64,000 nt of DNA, from positions 18,461,346 through 18,525,345 of the forward strand of contig CM020618.1 of assembly GCA_009829735.1 (NCBI GenBank). Direction: 5' to 3'. This stretch comes from Pyropia yezoensis (Eukaryota; Rhodophyta; Bangiophyceae; Bangiales; Bangiaceae). Position numbers and translations under genes: made by a program. Below the pieces are notes generated by a model. The model did not search any database and was not told the origin of the DNA. It saw only the letters and a list, made by a program, of their open reading frames with translations. Shown in pieces: positions 29,203 to 39,602 of this stretch (its first letter is position 1; each line of letters starts with the position of its first letter).

Positions 29203-30813
29203 ATGGAGGCCGTACCGGCACGACGGGCGCCGGCATTCGCCCCCCCTCCCGCCGCTGCTGCTGCTGCTGCTGCCGCTGCTGCTGCGGGGGGGGTGGCCAA
29301 GGCGGTGCTCCCCCCCCCCCCCACCGGCGGGCGGCACCCGCTGGCCAACCTGGACCGCGCCGGCAGCCGCGTGTCGTCGGATGGGGGCGGCAGCAGCGGC
29401 CGCGGGCGGCCACGCTCCCCGTCGGCGGTCGCTGCCGCCGCGTCTGCCGCCGCCGCCGCGCCCGCCACGCCCCCCGCGTCGCGGCGGCTACTAGGGGGCG
29501 CCGCCGCCGCCGCCGGCGGTGGCGGCGGCACGGTGCCGCCAACGACGTCGACCGTGTCCATGCCGTCGGTGGCGTCGACGGTGCGGGTGGGCAACCTGCC
29601 AGACGACGGCGCCGCCGCTGCCGCCGACGATGATGAGAGCGACGGCGTGTATACGGATGATGAGGAGGGGAATTTGGGGCGCACGTCGAGGGCGGCGGCG
29701 CAGGTCATCCGACGGACGGTGACGCGGGTGGAGGAGCTGCCGCCTGGGGAGCAGGCGGTCGGCACCGTCCTGGTGGAGGAGACCGTCAAGCCCGTGGCGC
29801 TGATGATTGAGTTTCTCGGCGGCGCCGGCGCGGAGCGCGCCCGTAACGGCTACGTCCAGGAGCTGTACGACGCGGCCATGGAGGTGTCCATTGAGTGCCA
29901 GTACCTGCCCAAGGCGGACACCTTTTCCAACAGCGACACCTACGCGGTTGTGTCGACGCGCCCCGCGGGGGGGGGCGCCTGGCGGGAGGTTGCCCGCACC
30001 GAGGTGCTCGTCGACACCCACAACCCGCGGTGGGTGACCAAGGCGGTGTTGGACGTGACCCCCGAGCGGGGGATGGATGATGAGCTGCTGGTGCAGGTGT
30101 GGGCGGCACGCCCCCGCGGCCGCCGCGCCGACGCGCTCATCTGCCAGGGCGTCGCGACGGTGTGGGACGTGTGCGTGGCGGTGGGGCGGTGCAAGGTGGT
30201 GGCGCTCGAGTCGGTGAACAAGTCCAAGGAGAGCTGGCTCATCCTGTCGGGCGACCTGCAACGCAACCGGTCGCCCGCCGAGGCCGCTCCCGTCACCGTC
30301 CACGTGGCGTACGCGTCGCGGGACGGGGACGTGCCCACCGCGCAGAGCCGCCGCGCACGGGTGGCGGGGCGGCTGGCGCTGGGGGCGGCGGACCGGGAAA
30401 AGACGTTTTTCGTGCTCAACCGGGGGCTCCCCAAGGCGCGCTGGACGCCCGTCTACCGCTCCGAGGCCCTCCGGGGGGGGCGCGGCGCGTACGCGCCGGC
30501 GGTGACGACCGCGGGGGAGCTGTGGAAGGGGCAGGCGGCCGCCCCCGCGCGGGTCGAGTGGTGGGTGGAGCGGCGGGGGATTGACCCCAAGCTCCTCGGC
30601 TTTGTCCACCTCACCGCCGCGCGCGTGGCGGCGGCGGTGGCGGCCGCGGCGGAGGCGGCGGGGGAGGGGAGGGACCCGCCGCCGGCCGCCGCGTCGCCGG
30701 TCCTCCAGTGGTTTAGCGGCAATGACGGGCGCGCGCCGGGGGTGGTGCGGCTAGCCAAGGCGGAAGTCACCGACGCGGGCACGACGCTGTGGCTGCTCGT
30801 TTCGGCCGAATGA
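29203..30813 (+). CDS. Double C2-domain protein, copine-like without a vWA domain
   Basis: This 536-residue protein starts at GCCATGG in good context. The first 220 residues are Ala/Gly/Pro-rich, with an acidic patch DDDESDGVYTDDEE at 142-155. A C2 domain starts near 224 with MEVSIECQYLPKADTF and SNSDTYAVVS; Asp239 and Asp245 sit where C2 domains bind calcium, and RTEVLVDTHNPRW follows, a signature of copine and related C2A domains. A second, weaker C2 domain runs from about 362 to 535 (VTVHVAYASRD; KTFFVLNRGLP). Copines bind membranes in a calcium-dependent way, but their C-terminal vWA domain is absent here. I infer a membrane-targeted adaptor or signalling protein. Single exon. It converges on the aminopeptidase gene. 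Confidence 0.8.
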   Translation: MEAVPARRAPAFAPPPAAAAAAAAAAAAGGVAKAVLPPPPTGGRHPLANLDRAGSRVSSDGGGSSGRGRPRSPSAVAAAASAAAAAPATPPASRRLLGGAAAAAGGGGGTVPPTTSTVSMPSVASTVRVGNLPDDGAAAAADDDESDGVYTDDEEGNLGRTSRAAAQVIRRTVTRVEELPPGEQAVGTVLVEETVKPVALMIEFLGGAGAERARNGYVQELYDAAMEVSIECQYLPKADTFSNSDTYAVVSTRPAGGGAWREVARTEVLVDTHNPRWVTKAVLDVTPERGMDDELLVQVWAARPRGRRADALICQGVATVWDVCVAVGRCKVVALESVNKSKESWLILSGDLQRNRSPAEAAPVTVHVAYASRDGDVPTAQSRRARVAGRLALGAADREKTFFVLNRGLPKARWTPVYRSEALRGGRGAYAPAVTTAGELWKGQAAAPARVEWWVERRGIDPKLLGFVHLTAARVAAAVAAAAEAAGEGRDPPPAAASPVLQWFSGNDGRAPGVVRLAKAEVTDAGTTLWLLVSAE

Positions 30814-31391
30814 GGAGCTTCCCGGAAGCGGGGCTTGTCGGGGAGCTGTTTTATTTTTGATGTAGGGGGGCGTGCTTCCCTTTCTCTTTGTCTGTCGCGG
30901 GGGTTGGGATGCGTCTCTTTTTCTCTTTTCGTTGTTTTCGGGTAGACAGGACCGTAGACACAGATCGTCCTTGTATGTACAGGACTGTACTGTACGTAGA
31001 CTGGCAGGCGGCGCCGTGTGTTGGCTGCTCGACGGCGGAATGTGCGGACGCGCAAAGCACGAACCGTCTGACATAACGGAGCAGTGTCAGTGCCGCCCAA
31101 GTGCCGAGTGAAGAGGAGGTCAACCGATGGGCAATGGTGGGTGCGTAGGGCAATCCAACGCACGACGGCGGGCGAGCCCCACCGCCACTCCCTGCTGACA
31201 CCGACGAGCTGAGGAGGAGGGGCGCGACCAAAACTCGGACACAGTCCGCCATCGACAGCATTCTCGCCCTGCAGGGCCGTCCTGCAGCTGCAGGACCATG
31301 GTCCACGCCCACCACAGTGCCCAGAAAAATAAGACCCCTGGACTTCGAGTCACTGCGACCGCTCCCTCCCAAAGGCCATGAAAGAAGTCCC
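30814..31391. other. Convergent intergenic region between C2 and aminopeptidase genes
   Basis: Contains the GTAC-rich island at 30973-30998 (GTATGTACAGG, then CTGTACTGTACG). No gene is supported. Confidence 0.5.
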
Positions 31392-33531
31392 TCACTGGCG
31401 GCCAAACCGCTCGTGGATCAGGCCGTAGAGCGCGCGGAGTCCCATGGCCTCCCCACCCTCGGGCCGACCCGGCGACGAGGACGCGTTGAACCCCATAAAG
31501 TCAACGTGCACCCACGGCACGCCTCTAGTAACAAACTGGTCCAGGTAGAGAGCGGCGGTGATGGCGCCCGCATACCCCCCGGACGAGCAGTTGACGCAGT
31601 CCGCCACGCTCGATGACAGCATCTTGCGGTAGGGCTCGTGGAGGGGCAACCGCCAGACGAGGTCATCCGCCGCGGCGGCGGCAGCGTCGAGGCGCGCGGC
31701 GACCGCGTCGTGGTGGGTCCAAAAGCTGGGGATGTCGGGGCCCATTGCGACGCGCTGCGCGCCCGTCAGCGTCGCGCAGTCCACCACCAGGGCGGGGGTG
31801 CCGGCGGGGGCGGGCGGCGGCGAGCCACTAATGGGGGTGTCGGCCGCCGCCGACGCGTCGTCGGCCGACTCGTCCGAGGCAGCCGGGTGAGGGTGGGCAA
31901 TTGGGGAGCCCGTCGGCTCACACGCCGCGACCAACGCGTCGGCGAGGATGAGGCGGCCCTCCGCGTCGGTCGACACAATTTCGGATGTCAGGCCGTTGCG
32001 GGCGGCGAGGACGTCAGAGGTACGAAACGCGTTGCCAGCGATGGAGTTTTCCACGGCAGGGATGAGCAGCCGCAGCCGGATGGGCAGGGCGGTGTCCATG
32101 ATCATCTGAGCAAGGCCAAGCGTCTGCGCGGCACCGGCCATGTCTACACAATGGGGATGACATGGGAAACAGGACGCCAGGCAACGTGTCGCGCGAGCGA
32201 AGAATGCCATGCAAGAGAGACGGGAAAAGAACGCAATGGTTAGCGATACAACACACAAGGGAGACATGGACGTGAGCGCATACCGCAGCCCATTCGCTGC
32301 GCACTTGCACAGCCACACCCTTCCCTGCGCAGATGGAGGAACAGAAAAGCAAGACCACAATGCCAGACAACCACCTTCCCTCCCCCAGCCTCCCCCAGTT
32401 CCACGTACCCTTCTTCATCGTCCGCATGCCAGCGGTCGTCTTGACATTAACCCCCCCCGTGTCAAACACGACTCCCTTGCCCACAAGAACGACCTCGGGC
32501 CGGTCCTCCCCATCCGGCCCCGTCCACCGCAGCTCTATCAGCCGCGGCTCCCGCCCCACCGCCGCAGCACGGCCGACTGCATGCACCATGGGCCACCCCG
32601 CCGCCAGCAGGTCGTCGCCCACCACGGTGTCGACGGTCGCGCCATCGATGCCGGCAGCCACACCACGGACGGCGGCCTCGAGTTCGGCGGGGCCCAGCGC
32701 CGAGGCGGGCTCGTTGACCAGGTCCCTCGCCAGGTACGTGGCGGCCGCGGCGGCGCCAACCATGACGCGGTCCGCGCCGGCGGGCCACACGAGCGTCGGC
32801 TTGGCCGCGTCCGCCGCCGTGCCACCCTTCTTCTTGTAACCGTCCCACGCGTAGGCGCCGAGCGCCCAGCCGAGGGCGGGCCCGTCCCCAACAGGCGCCC
32901 CGCCGTCAGCGGGCACCAGCTCAAACACCCCCCCAGGGAGCGCCGCTGGCAGCCCCGCATAAGCCCACACCCCCGCCTCCCCCCCGGGGGCGACCACCAG
33001 CAGCGCCCGCGCGACCGCCCGAGGAGCCCCCTCTTCACCCAGCGATGGCACCACCACAATAGTCCCGGGCGACGGGCCCGCGGGACGGCTCAGCGCGGGG
33101 CGGGTGGCGGTAAGCCACGCCGCCACCGCCGGTGGCAGGCCATCGAGCCACCCGCGCACGCTCCCAGGAGGAAGGACGTCAATGGGGATGGGCTGGCCGT
33201 CGGGGGCGGCGTCTGCAAACGCCCCGGCCCAGCGGCCCGAACAGGCCGCCGCACGAGTGCCCGCGTCGCCATGGGCGCCCGCGTCGGCTGGTGCTGGGGG
33301 GGCGGGCGGCGCCCCGCCAGCGACCATCCGCGGCCATGACGCGGATGAGCGGCAAGGGGGGGCTGCAGGGCGGAGCGCCCGCTGGGGGCAAAGCGTCCCC
33401 GGCAGGCCGTGGGCGCGCCTCGTTGCGGCCTCCCCTCGACGGACGGCGGGGACTGCCAGCCGGGTTGCTGGGGCGGCCGCAAAACCAAGCAGGCACCGGA
33501 CCTGCCGAGGAGAATGAGGGAGCCGCATCAT
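31392..33531 (-). CDS. LAP: Leucyl aminopeptidase (M17 family), two exons, with N-terminal extension
   Basis: Exon 1 is 33531-32409 and exon 2 is 32143-31392, giving 624 residues. M17 enzymes are hexameric two-metal aminopeptidases removing N-terminal residues. In the spliced protein the ligands are Lys352 (VGKGVVFD), Asp357, Asp375 (DMAGAA), Asp434 and Glu436 (STDAEGRL); catalytic Lys364 and Arg438 are present. Their spacings (5, 7, 11, 59 and 2) are identical to those of bovine LAP from Lys250 to Glu334, which confirms the splice junction. The first 70 residues are rich in Arg, Ala and Pro and nearly lack acids (MMRLPHSPRQVRC), suggesting an organelle transit peptide. An acidic Ser/Pro loop at about 452-485 is an insertion relative to the family. 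Role: protein turnover or glutathione recycling. Confidence 0.95.
32144..32408 (-). other. Intron of the aminopeptidase gene (265 bp)
   Basis: Donor G|GTACGT at 32408 and acceptor TGTGTAG ending at 32144, phase 1, joining TMKK to DMAGAAQ. The conserved spacing of metal ligands across the junction supports it strongly. Confidence 0.93.
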
Positions 33532-34404
33532 GAAGCTGAAGATGGGGGAAATGGGGGAAGATGGCAGGGGACAGGCAAGGCCGGCAAGAAAGGCTTTGTC
33601 TTGGTCAGAGTCGCGAAGCGCGGCTTGTGTTGAGGAAGGGTCCGCTGGGCTGCTGGGAAGGAGAGGGGGGGCGGGGGGGGTGCTGGGAGGGGGCAGCCAA
33701 TGGCGGGGGCGATGGGTGGAGGGCGCTTGGCAGACTCATCGCCTCCTTCGCCTAAGCCGAGATCGCAGTGCCAGGCGCTGGATCCGGGAATGTACTTCTC
33801 ACAAGCTGTGAGCTTAAATTCCTTTGTACGGCACTAAACGACGGTGACCGCAATGTAAGCAGCGCCAGGCTTGCGCGCATCGCACCGGCGCTGTTGGTCC
33901 CTCTCTCCCACAGCCACACTGCGAAAGCGCTGAATTGAGCCCACTCGCCGGGACTGTGTGGCTCGTGCCGCTGGTCCGCTTGCGTCGCGCTACGCGTCGC
34001 CCCGCGCCGCTGCAGCGGCGCTGGCGCCCGTGCTCCCCGCGTGCAGGTGGCACGCTCGCCTGTCCCGCTACCCGTACGGATCGGGCCGGCGGCGGGCCCG
34101 CCTGCTGCTACCGCCAGGAGCGGTGGGGGTGAGTTGTGTGTGTGTACAGCGGGAAGCCGCCGTCTGGAGGACTCGTATTGCCGCTGTGGCTGGAGACCGC
34201 CACCCGCTGGGCGTGGCATTCCCCATACGCGCTAGGAGCAGTCCGGTGCACTTCCCGGCCTTTTTTTCTCTCTTTGTGACGCCGGCTCTTGCGCTCTACG
34301 GCGTTGACCAGGTGACCGTTCGCGTTTGACGTGGGGGCTGGGGCTGCCGGCTGCTGGTTGGCTCGCCACCACTGGGGCGGGGGCTGGGCGCTGGCCGCCG
34401 CACC
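33532..34404. other. Divergent promoter region of aminopeptidase and glycosyltransferase genes
   Basis: No coding region is supported. A short TGTGTGTGTACAG motif lies at 34136-34148, about 260 bp before the glycosyltransferase start. Confidence 0.5.
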
Positions 34405-36987
34405 ATGAAGCCGCCGCGCTATGGCCACATGCTGGCGGATGGTCTACCGGGCACGGATGCGGAAGGCCGGCGCTTTGGGGTGTATGATGGGCCCCTGCGC
34501 GGGGTCCCCGGTGTCGGTGACGCGTCGGGCGGCGGCGGCGGTGGCGGTGGGAATGGGGGCAGCTCTGGAGGCGGCGCAGGCAGCAGCGGCGGCGTGGCCG
34601 GCGCCTTCTCGTATGGCGGCGGCGGCCTGCTGTCGCCCGTGGGGGATGACGAGGACCAGTCGCTGGCGTCCCTCTCGTACCGCTACACCACCCGCAAGTC
34701 CGCGTCCAACCGGTACCCGGCTAATACGGCGGTGGCCCGCTTCTCCCGCCGCGCGTGGATAGACGCGTCCCTCCGTCGGGCGCGCGCGCGAATGGCGGCC
34801 AGCGTAAAGTCGCTCGTGTCGGCCGCCCGCTCCGCCCAAATTGTCGCTTCGCGCTACTCGTACCTGGCGGTGTTGGCGGTGCTGGCCATCCCGTTTTGTG
34901 GCGGGCTCTTCCTAGTGCTGGCCGCCACCTCTGGGCGCCGCTCGGCTGCCGCCATTGCGCGGGAGGGGGTGGACCCACTCAGCGACATCCCCGGGCTGCC
35001 GCCCGAGCTCCGGCAGATCCATGAGCTCGCCACGGGCGGCGCATCGGGCACCAACGGGTCGGCGCCGGGCGGGGTACGCGGCCTCGTCGCCGCCCATGCC
35101 ACGTCGTCCGTGCCGCTGACACCTGTCATGGGTGACGCCCTGCGGGTGCAGCGGACCAAGGTTGTGTTCAAGACGCGGTCGCCCAAGGTGTCGCTCCTCC
35201 TCGCGTGTAAGAACCGGGAGGCTGCAGTGGAGATGGAGGCGACCGCCTGGTCGACCTTGGAGGGCGTGGGTGAGATTATCCTCGTTGACTGGGGCGACTC
35301 CATGCCTGCGTTGGCCACCTTCCCCGTGCTCGCCGAGATGGCCAGTTCCGGCAAGCTCCTCCGCGTGACGGCAGGCAACTCGACGACGCCGTGGTCCCTG
35401 CCGCGGGCTTACAACTTGGCCGCCTCTCTTGCGTCGGGGCTGTACCTTCTCAAGTTGGACTGTGACACGAACGTACTTCCAGGCTTCCTCAAGCAACACC
35501 CTGTGAATCTCCACTCACCCGCCTTTTACACGACTGCCAATGATGTGCTGTCGGGAGTGTTGCTTGTGTCGCGTTCCCGCTTTCTTCATGTGGGAGGCTA
35601 TGACGAGCGGCTGGTCGGCTTTGGAGGCGAGGCTGTAGATTTGCGCGCCCGCCTGACCAAGGAGGGTGGGGAGCAGATGCAGCTGGTCGAGGACCTGGTC
35701 GTTCACAGCCGCTCAGAGGAGCTGTTGTACATGGACGATGCGGTGGTGGTGCCTGGCCTCGCTCGCCGCCGCCACGCACTCGGCCTCAAGTATGCATCGC
35801 AGCCTTGGTCGAGCTCCCTCGCCCACCGCATGGGCAACAAGTATGAGTTGGGCTATTCGGCAGCGCACTCACTGGTGCGAGCGACCATCAAAACTGAGGC
35901 GCCAGAGCTCTTCTCTGTCCTCGGTGCGGAGAAGACAGCGGAGGTCACGGCCACCGTCACGTCCGAGACGCTGCACGACGACTTTAGGGTACCCTGGGAT
36001 GTGATCCCCCAGTTGAGTGTTGCTGACCAAGCCTACTTGGTATCTCGCTTCCACGCGACCAAGCAGGACGCTCGGGCTCTTTTCGCGTTGCTTGGTGGCC
36101 TCGCCGCGGGCGAGCGGCTCCACTGCTTGGTGTCAGCTCTGCAGCTGGGCCTCGAGCGCAAGCTTCCAGTGGTAGTGGTGTGGGCTGGCCAGGAGCCTTC
36201 TGATGAAGGCGCCCGCGGGGACAATCTGATAACCCTTGAGGACATCCTGGACATGAAGGCGACCAACGAGAAGCTGGCTGAGATGGGCGGACGTCTAGGT
36301 GGTGACGGCGGCGACGGCGTGCCGGCGGTACAGCTGATTTCGATGCGTGAGTGGAAGTGCCGGCAACGCGACGTGCACGCCTGCGCATCGCTGGACGAAG
36401 GGAGCGACCCCGCCTATGGCGAGGTCGCTCAGCTGCCCGTCCCGCTTGTCCGCACGGTGTGGGATGAGACTGCTCCGGTGCCGCTGAGGCCAGGCGCTCA
36501 CACGCTCCTGCGGCTTGGCGGCCACGTCCGCATTGGCAACGAGGTGTCCCGAGCGGCTGTATATGGGGCGCTGGTACCTAATTCGGCGGTGGCTGCCGCG
36601 CTGGCCGACCGCGGGGGCGGGGAGGACAAGGTGGCTGTCTACGCGACAACCAACAAGGTAGCGGCGGAGCGGTTTGGAGGCCCCCAGTTTGCACCCGAAG
36701 GCGCGGGCCCCGCCCTCAACGACAAGGAAGAGGTGCGGCTCGTGGTGACTGGCCCCGGGTGGGTGCCCATGAAGGAGTACCTTTACGGCGCAGGGGCGAT
36801 CAAGGATATGGGCTTGAAAGTGGGGGCCCGCCGGAGCGTCCTGAAAGCCGTGGCCGAGGTAGCCGACGCCCTCGCCGCCGCCAAGTGCAAGACCGTGTGG
36901 CCCGAGCTGTCGCTACTGGCTGATACGTATGGTGACACGGGCGCGATGGCGCTGTTGGATACACAGCCGCTCGCCCAGAATTATTGA
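34405..36987 (+). CDS. Type II membrane glycosyltransferase, GT-A domain plus a putative second GT-like half
   Basis: This 860-residue protein starts at CACCATG. Residues 1-150 are Gly-rich and cytosolic; a single hydrophobic segment (about 152-174) makes it a type II membrane protein, as is usual in the Golgi. Residues 260-430 resemble a GT-A fold: VSLLLACKNRE opens the nucleotide-binding strand, LDCDTN (Asp352, Asp354) is the metal-binding DxD-type motif, and GGYDERLVGFGGEAVDL (397-413) is like the C-terminal galactosyltransferase motif of beta-4-GalT and chondroitin synthases. Residues 560-860 form a second half; LLGGLAAGERLHCLVSALQ through VVVVW (563-593) resembles the nucleotide-sugar site of fucosyltransferase-like GT-B enzymes, where GLGNRLRxxxSA is usual. 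That assignment is tentative. Codon use is less extreme than in the Ala-rich neighbours. Intronless. Acceptor and sugar are unknown. Confidence 0.8.
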   Translation: MKPPRYGHMLADGLPGTDAEGRRFGVYDGPLRGVPGVGDASGGGGGGGGNGGSSGGGAGSSGGVAGAFSYGGGGLLSPVGDDEDQSLASLSYRYTTRKSASNRYPANTAVARFSRRAWIDASLRRARARMAASVKSLVSAARSAQIVASRYSYLAVLAVLAIPFCGGLFLVLAATSGRRSAAAIAREGVDPLSDIPGLPPELRQIHELATGGASGTNGSAPGGVRGLVAAHATSSVPLTPVMGDALRVQRTKVVFKTRSPKVSLLLACKNREAAVEMEATAWSTLEGVGEIILVDWGDSMPALATFPVLAEMASSGKLLRVTAGNSTTPWSLPRAYNLAASLASGLYLLKLDCDTNVLPGFLKQHPVNLHSPAFYTTANDVLSGVLLVSRSRFLHVGGYDERLVGFGGEAVDLRARLTKEGGEQMQLVEDLVVHSRSEELLYMDDAVVVPGLARRRHALGLKYASQPWSSSLAHRMGNKYELGYSAAHSLVRATIKTEAPELFSVLGAEKTAEVTATVTSETLHDDFRVPWDVIPQLSVADQAYLVSRFHATKQDARALFALLGGLAAGERLHCLVSALQLGLERKLPVVVVWAGQEPSDEGARGDNLITLEDILDMKATNEKLAEMGGRLGGDGGDGVPAVQLISMREWKCRQRDVHACASLDEGSDPAYGEVAQLPVPLVRTVWDETAPVPLRPGAHTLLRLGGHVRIGNEVSRAAVYGALVPNSAVAAALADRGGGEDKVAVYATTNKVAAERFGGPQFAPEGAGPALNDKEEVRLVVTGPGWVPMKEYLYGAGAIKDMGLKVGARRSVLKAVAEVADALAAAKCKTVWPELSLLADTYGDTGAMALLDTQPLAQNY

Positions 36988-37222
36988 TAACTTGGAGGGG
37001 GGGAGGGGGTAAGAGGGTGAGGAGTGGAGGTGGGTTGCGGCGGCTCGGACTGGGGGCGGCGGTGTGGCGAATACCGGCTTGCCGCGATTGTGCTGGGTCA
37101 GTGTCATGTGGTTGGTCTGCGTTGCTCCGTGTGGGGCTGGCTTGGACGGATGGGGGTGATGGCTTTCGTATCTCTTTTTGTAGGTGCCTCATGTCCAAGG
37201 GGGTTGTGCTGTGGCCCGCGAT

Positions 37223-39091
37223 TTATTCAAGGCTTTCATCCACTCCCTGGTCACTCGGTATGCGGTCATTCGGCATGTCGTACCGGACGAGCACCTCGAC
37301 GGTCTCGACACTGTCCTCTGCCTGCACGTCGTACTGTGCGAGCACCGCTTTGAGCGCGAGGTACGTTTCAATCTTGGCCACCAGCGCCGGCGGCAGGCCG
37401 AGCGCGTCCACCTGCGACGCCCGCGGCAGCCGCCCCGTGCGGGCCACGTGGTTGGCCGACCACAGCCGCAGGTCCGCGTGGAGCGCCCGCACCTGCCGGA
37501 GGGCGCGGCGGTACTCGGCGGTCTTGCCCACCTTGGCCGCCGACAGCCGCAGCGGCCACAGGTCCGTCTCGGGGCGGTGCAACTTGGCCGCCGACATGCG
37601 CGCCCGGGTGGCCAGGGACCGCTTCTTGCCCGTCGCCGCCGTCGCCATCCGCGCCCGCGTCAGCGCCGACAGCGTCCACGTGGCCGCCCGGCGGCGCGGG
37701 GGGGGGAGGCCCGCGGCGGCGGCGGTGGCGGCCGCCGCCGCCGCCACCGCCGCCCGCCGCGCGTGGGCGGTGGCCATCCGCGCGCGGTAGGCGGGGGTGG
37801 CCCAGGTGGATGCCAGCGCCGCCGCCTGCTGCGCCGACGCCGCGCGGCGGGCGGCGGTGACGCGGTCGCGAAAGGCGGCCGTCGCCCACAGGCGCTTCAT
37901 CTTGGCGCCGTGCGCAGAGCGCCGCTCCTCAGCGGTTGCGGGGGGGGGGGGGGGTGTCCCAACAACCCCGCCTGCGGCGGCGCCACCCTCTGGGCCGCCG
38001 CCCTCCTCCCCCGCTGCTGTCATGGTTGCAGTGGAAGCCGTCTCACCCCCCGAGGACGTCCCGCCCGCCGCCGCCGCCGCCGCGGCCTTGGCCGTCCGCG
38101 GCCGCCCGACTGGCCGTCGCGGCGCGTTTGGGTCCCGACGCCGCCGCGACGGCGACCGCCCCGGCCCGCGGCCGCGGCGGGACGCCATCCGCTGTCGGAC
38201 GGCGGGGTCCGCCCAGCGGGCGCGCATCGTTGCTGCGCGTGCCGCGTTGGCGGCCGCCGCCGCGTCTACCGCCGCCGTCTCGGCCGCCGCCGCCGCCCGG
38301 CCGGGGGAGGAGGGCGCGCCGTGTTGGTCCCCATCTGGAGGGAGCGGCACCGGCGGCTGCCGCCGCCGTCGTCGCCGCGGCGGGTCGTCCCCCCTCCGTG
38401 CCCCCGCTCGCCCCATTGGCGGCGGCGTCGCCGGCGTTGCCTCGGGCTCTCCTGTCGAAGCCGCCACCACGGGCGCCGCCGCCGCCGCCACCACCGCCAC
38501 GGGCGCCGCCGCCGCCGCCACCACCGCCGGCTGGCCAGTAGGGGCAGAGGCGCCGCGCCCGCCCTCGCCGGGCGAGGGGGCGGGCGCGGGCGCCTGCCGC
38601 CGCCGTCGTCGCCGCGGCGGGTCGCCCCCCCCCCCCCCCCCCCCCCTCACCGGTCCCGCCGCTGCCGCCGCCGCCGCCGCGCCTGTCATAGCCGCCGCCA
38701 GGGCGCCCCCACCAGGCCGGCCGCCGCGGCGTGCGGTGCCGATGGCGGTCGCGGCAGCGACGGTGCGGCGACCACCCCCCGCACACCTACCACTACGGGG
38801 CGCCGCCGACGCCACAGGGGTGGCCACAACGACACGTGCCGGCAGCCGCGGCGGCGCCGCCGGGAGACCAACGGGGCGGGCCGCCCCCGCGCCGCCGCCG
38901 CCACGGCCACGGTGGGCCACCATGACCGGCCTGGCCGCCGCGGCTGCCGCGACGGCGACGGCAGCCGCCATCACCGGCAGGGGGGCCGGCGCAAAGGCCA
39001 GCCGCGGTGGCCGCCGCTGGGGGGACACCCGCCCGCTGGCAGCGGCGACGGCCGTGGCGGTAGCGGCGGCCACCGCGGCCGAGTGACCCAT
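37223..39091 (-). CDS. Ala/Arg-rich protein with NUMOD3-like modular repeats and an AT-hook-like motif
   Basis: This 622-residue protein has a start at 39091 (MGHSAAVAA). The first 270 residues are low-complexity Ala/Gly/Arg/Pro with runs of arginine. From about 285 onward, units of the form MRARWADPAVRQRM, MKRLWATAAFRDRV and STWATPAYRARM recur, ending in ATRARMSAAKLHR (494-506). This resembles NUMOD3 modules, first defined in homing endonucleases and also found in plant organelle and nuclear proteins, which contact DNA. RRPVGRPRTAK near 330 is an AT-hook-like core. The C-terminal 110 residues are a normal-complexity helical domain (TAEYRRALRQVRALHADLRL, then ALVAKIETYLALK). No nuclease motif is visible. 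A DNA- or RNA-binding role is inferred; the family call is modest. Confidence 0.6.
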   Translation of the reverse strand: MGHSAAVAAATATAVAAASGRVSPQRRPPRLAFAPAPLPVMAAAVAVAAAAAARPVMVAHRGRGGGGAGAARPVGLPAAPPRLPARVVVATPVASAAPRSGRCAGGGRRTVAAATAIGTARRGGRPGGGALAAAMTGAAAAAAAAGPVRGGGGGGGDPPRRRRRRQAPAPAPSPGEGGRGASAPTGQPAVVAAAAAPVAVVAAAAAPVVAASTGEPEATPATPPPMGRAGARRGDDPPRRRRRRQPPVPLPPDGDQHGAPSSPGRAAAAAETAAVDAAAAANAARAATMRARWADPAVRQRMASRRGRGPGRSPSRRRRDPNAPRRPVGRPRTAKAAAAAAAGGTSSGGETASTATMTAAGEEGGGPEGGAAAGGVVGTPPPPPATAEERRSAHGAKMKRLWATAAFRDRVTAARRAASAQQAAALASTWATPAYRARMATAHARRAAVAAAAAATAAAAGLPPPRRRAATWTLSALTRARMATAATGKKRSLATRARMSAAKLHRPETDLWPLRLSAAKVGKTAEYRRALRQVRALHADLRLWSANHVARTGRLPRASQVDALGLPPALVAKIETYLALKAVLAQYDVQAEDSVETVEVLVRYDMPNDRIPSDQGVDESLE

Positions 39092-39602
39092 GGGTGCAAC
39101 CGCCGCTTGAGGGGGAGAGGAGATAAACCGCTGCTACTGGGAGGGGGGGGGGGTGGAGATTGAGGGGGATGACTGCCACCGCCGGTGGCGCGCGGCGGGA
39201 GGTGCCGCCGACGAGAAGCCGCCGAGGGCGGGGATGCCCGGGCGTCCGTGGGCAAGGGGGTGGTGGGGTCCGGCGTGGGAGAGCCCGCTATAACGTCGGG
39301 CAGCTCAACTGGCGAAGGCGAGCGGCCCGAAATCTGGCCTTGCCGATTGGGCCTCGAGCGGGACTGCTGTAACCCGAGATGGGGTGTCGGCTCAGGCTGC
39401 ATCGCTTACAAAGCGCTGCGGCTCGACGGCGTTGACCGTCCCAAGCTCCCTCGCATCGGTCCTGCCACTTGAACGCACCTCTCGCCAGTACTGTACATAT
39501 GCATCTGTGCGGGCTTCTTTCCCCGTCTCGCCACAGCTGCTCTCTCCCCACTCCCCATCCTCCCCCCCTCCCTCTTGCCGGTTTTTAAGCTGATTTTGCA
39601 CC
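39092..39602. other. Divergent promoter region of NUMOD3-like and dehydrogenase genes
   Basis: No coding region is supported. The GTAC-rich motif CAGTACTGTACATATG lies at 39486-39501, about 100 bp before the dehydrogenase start. Confidence 0.5.
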
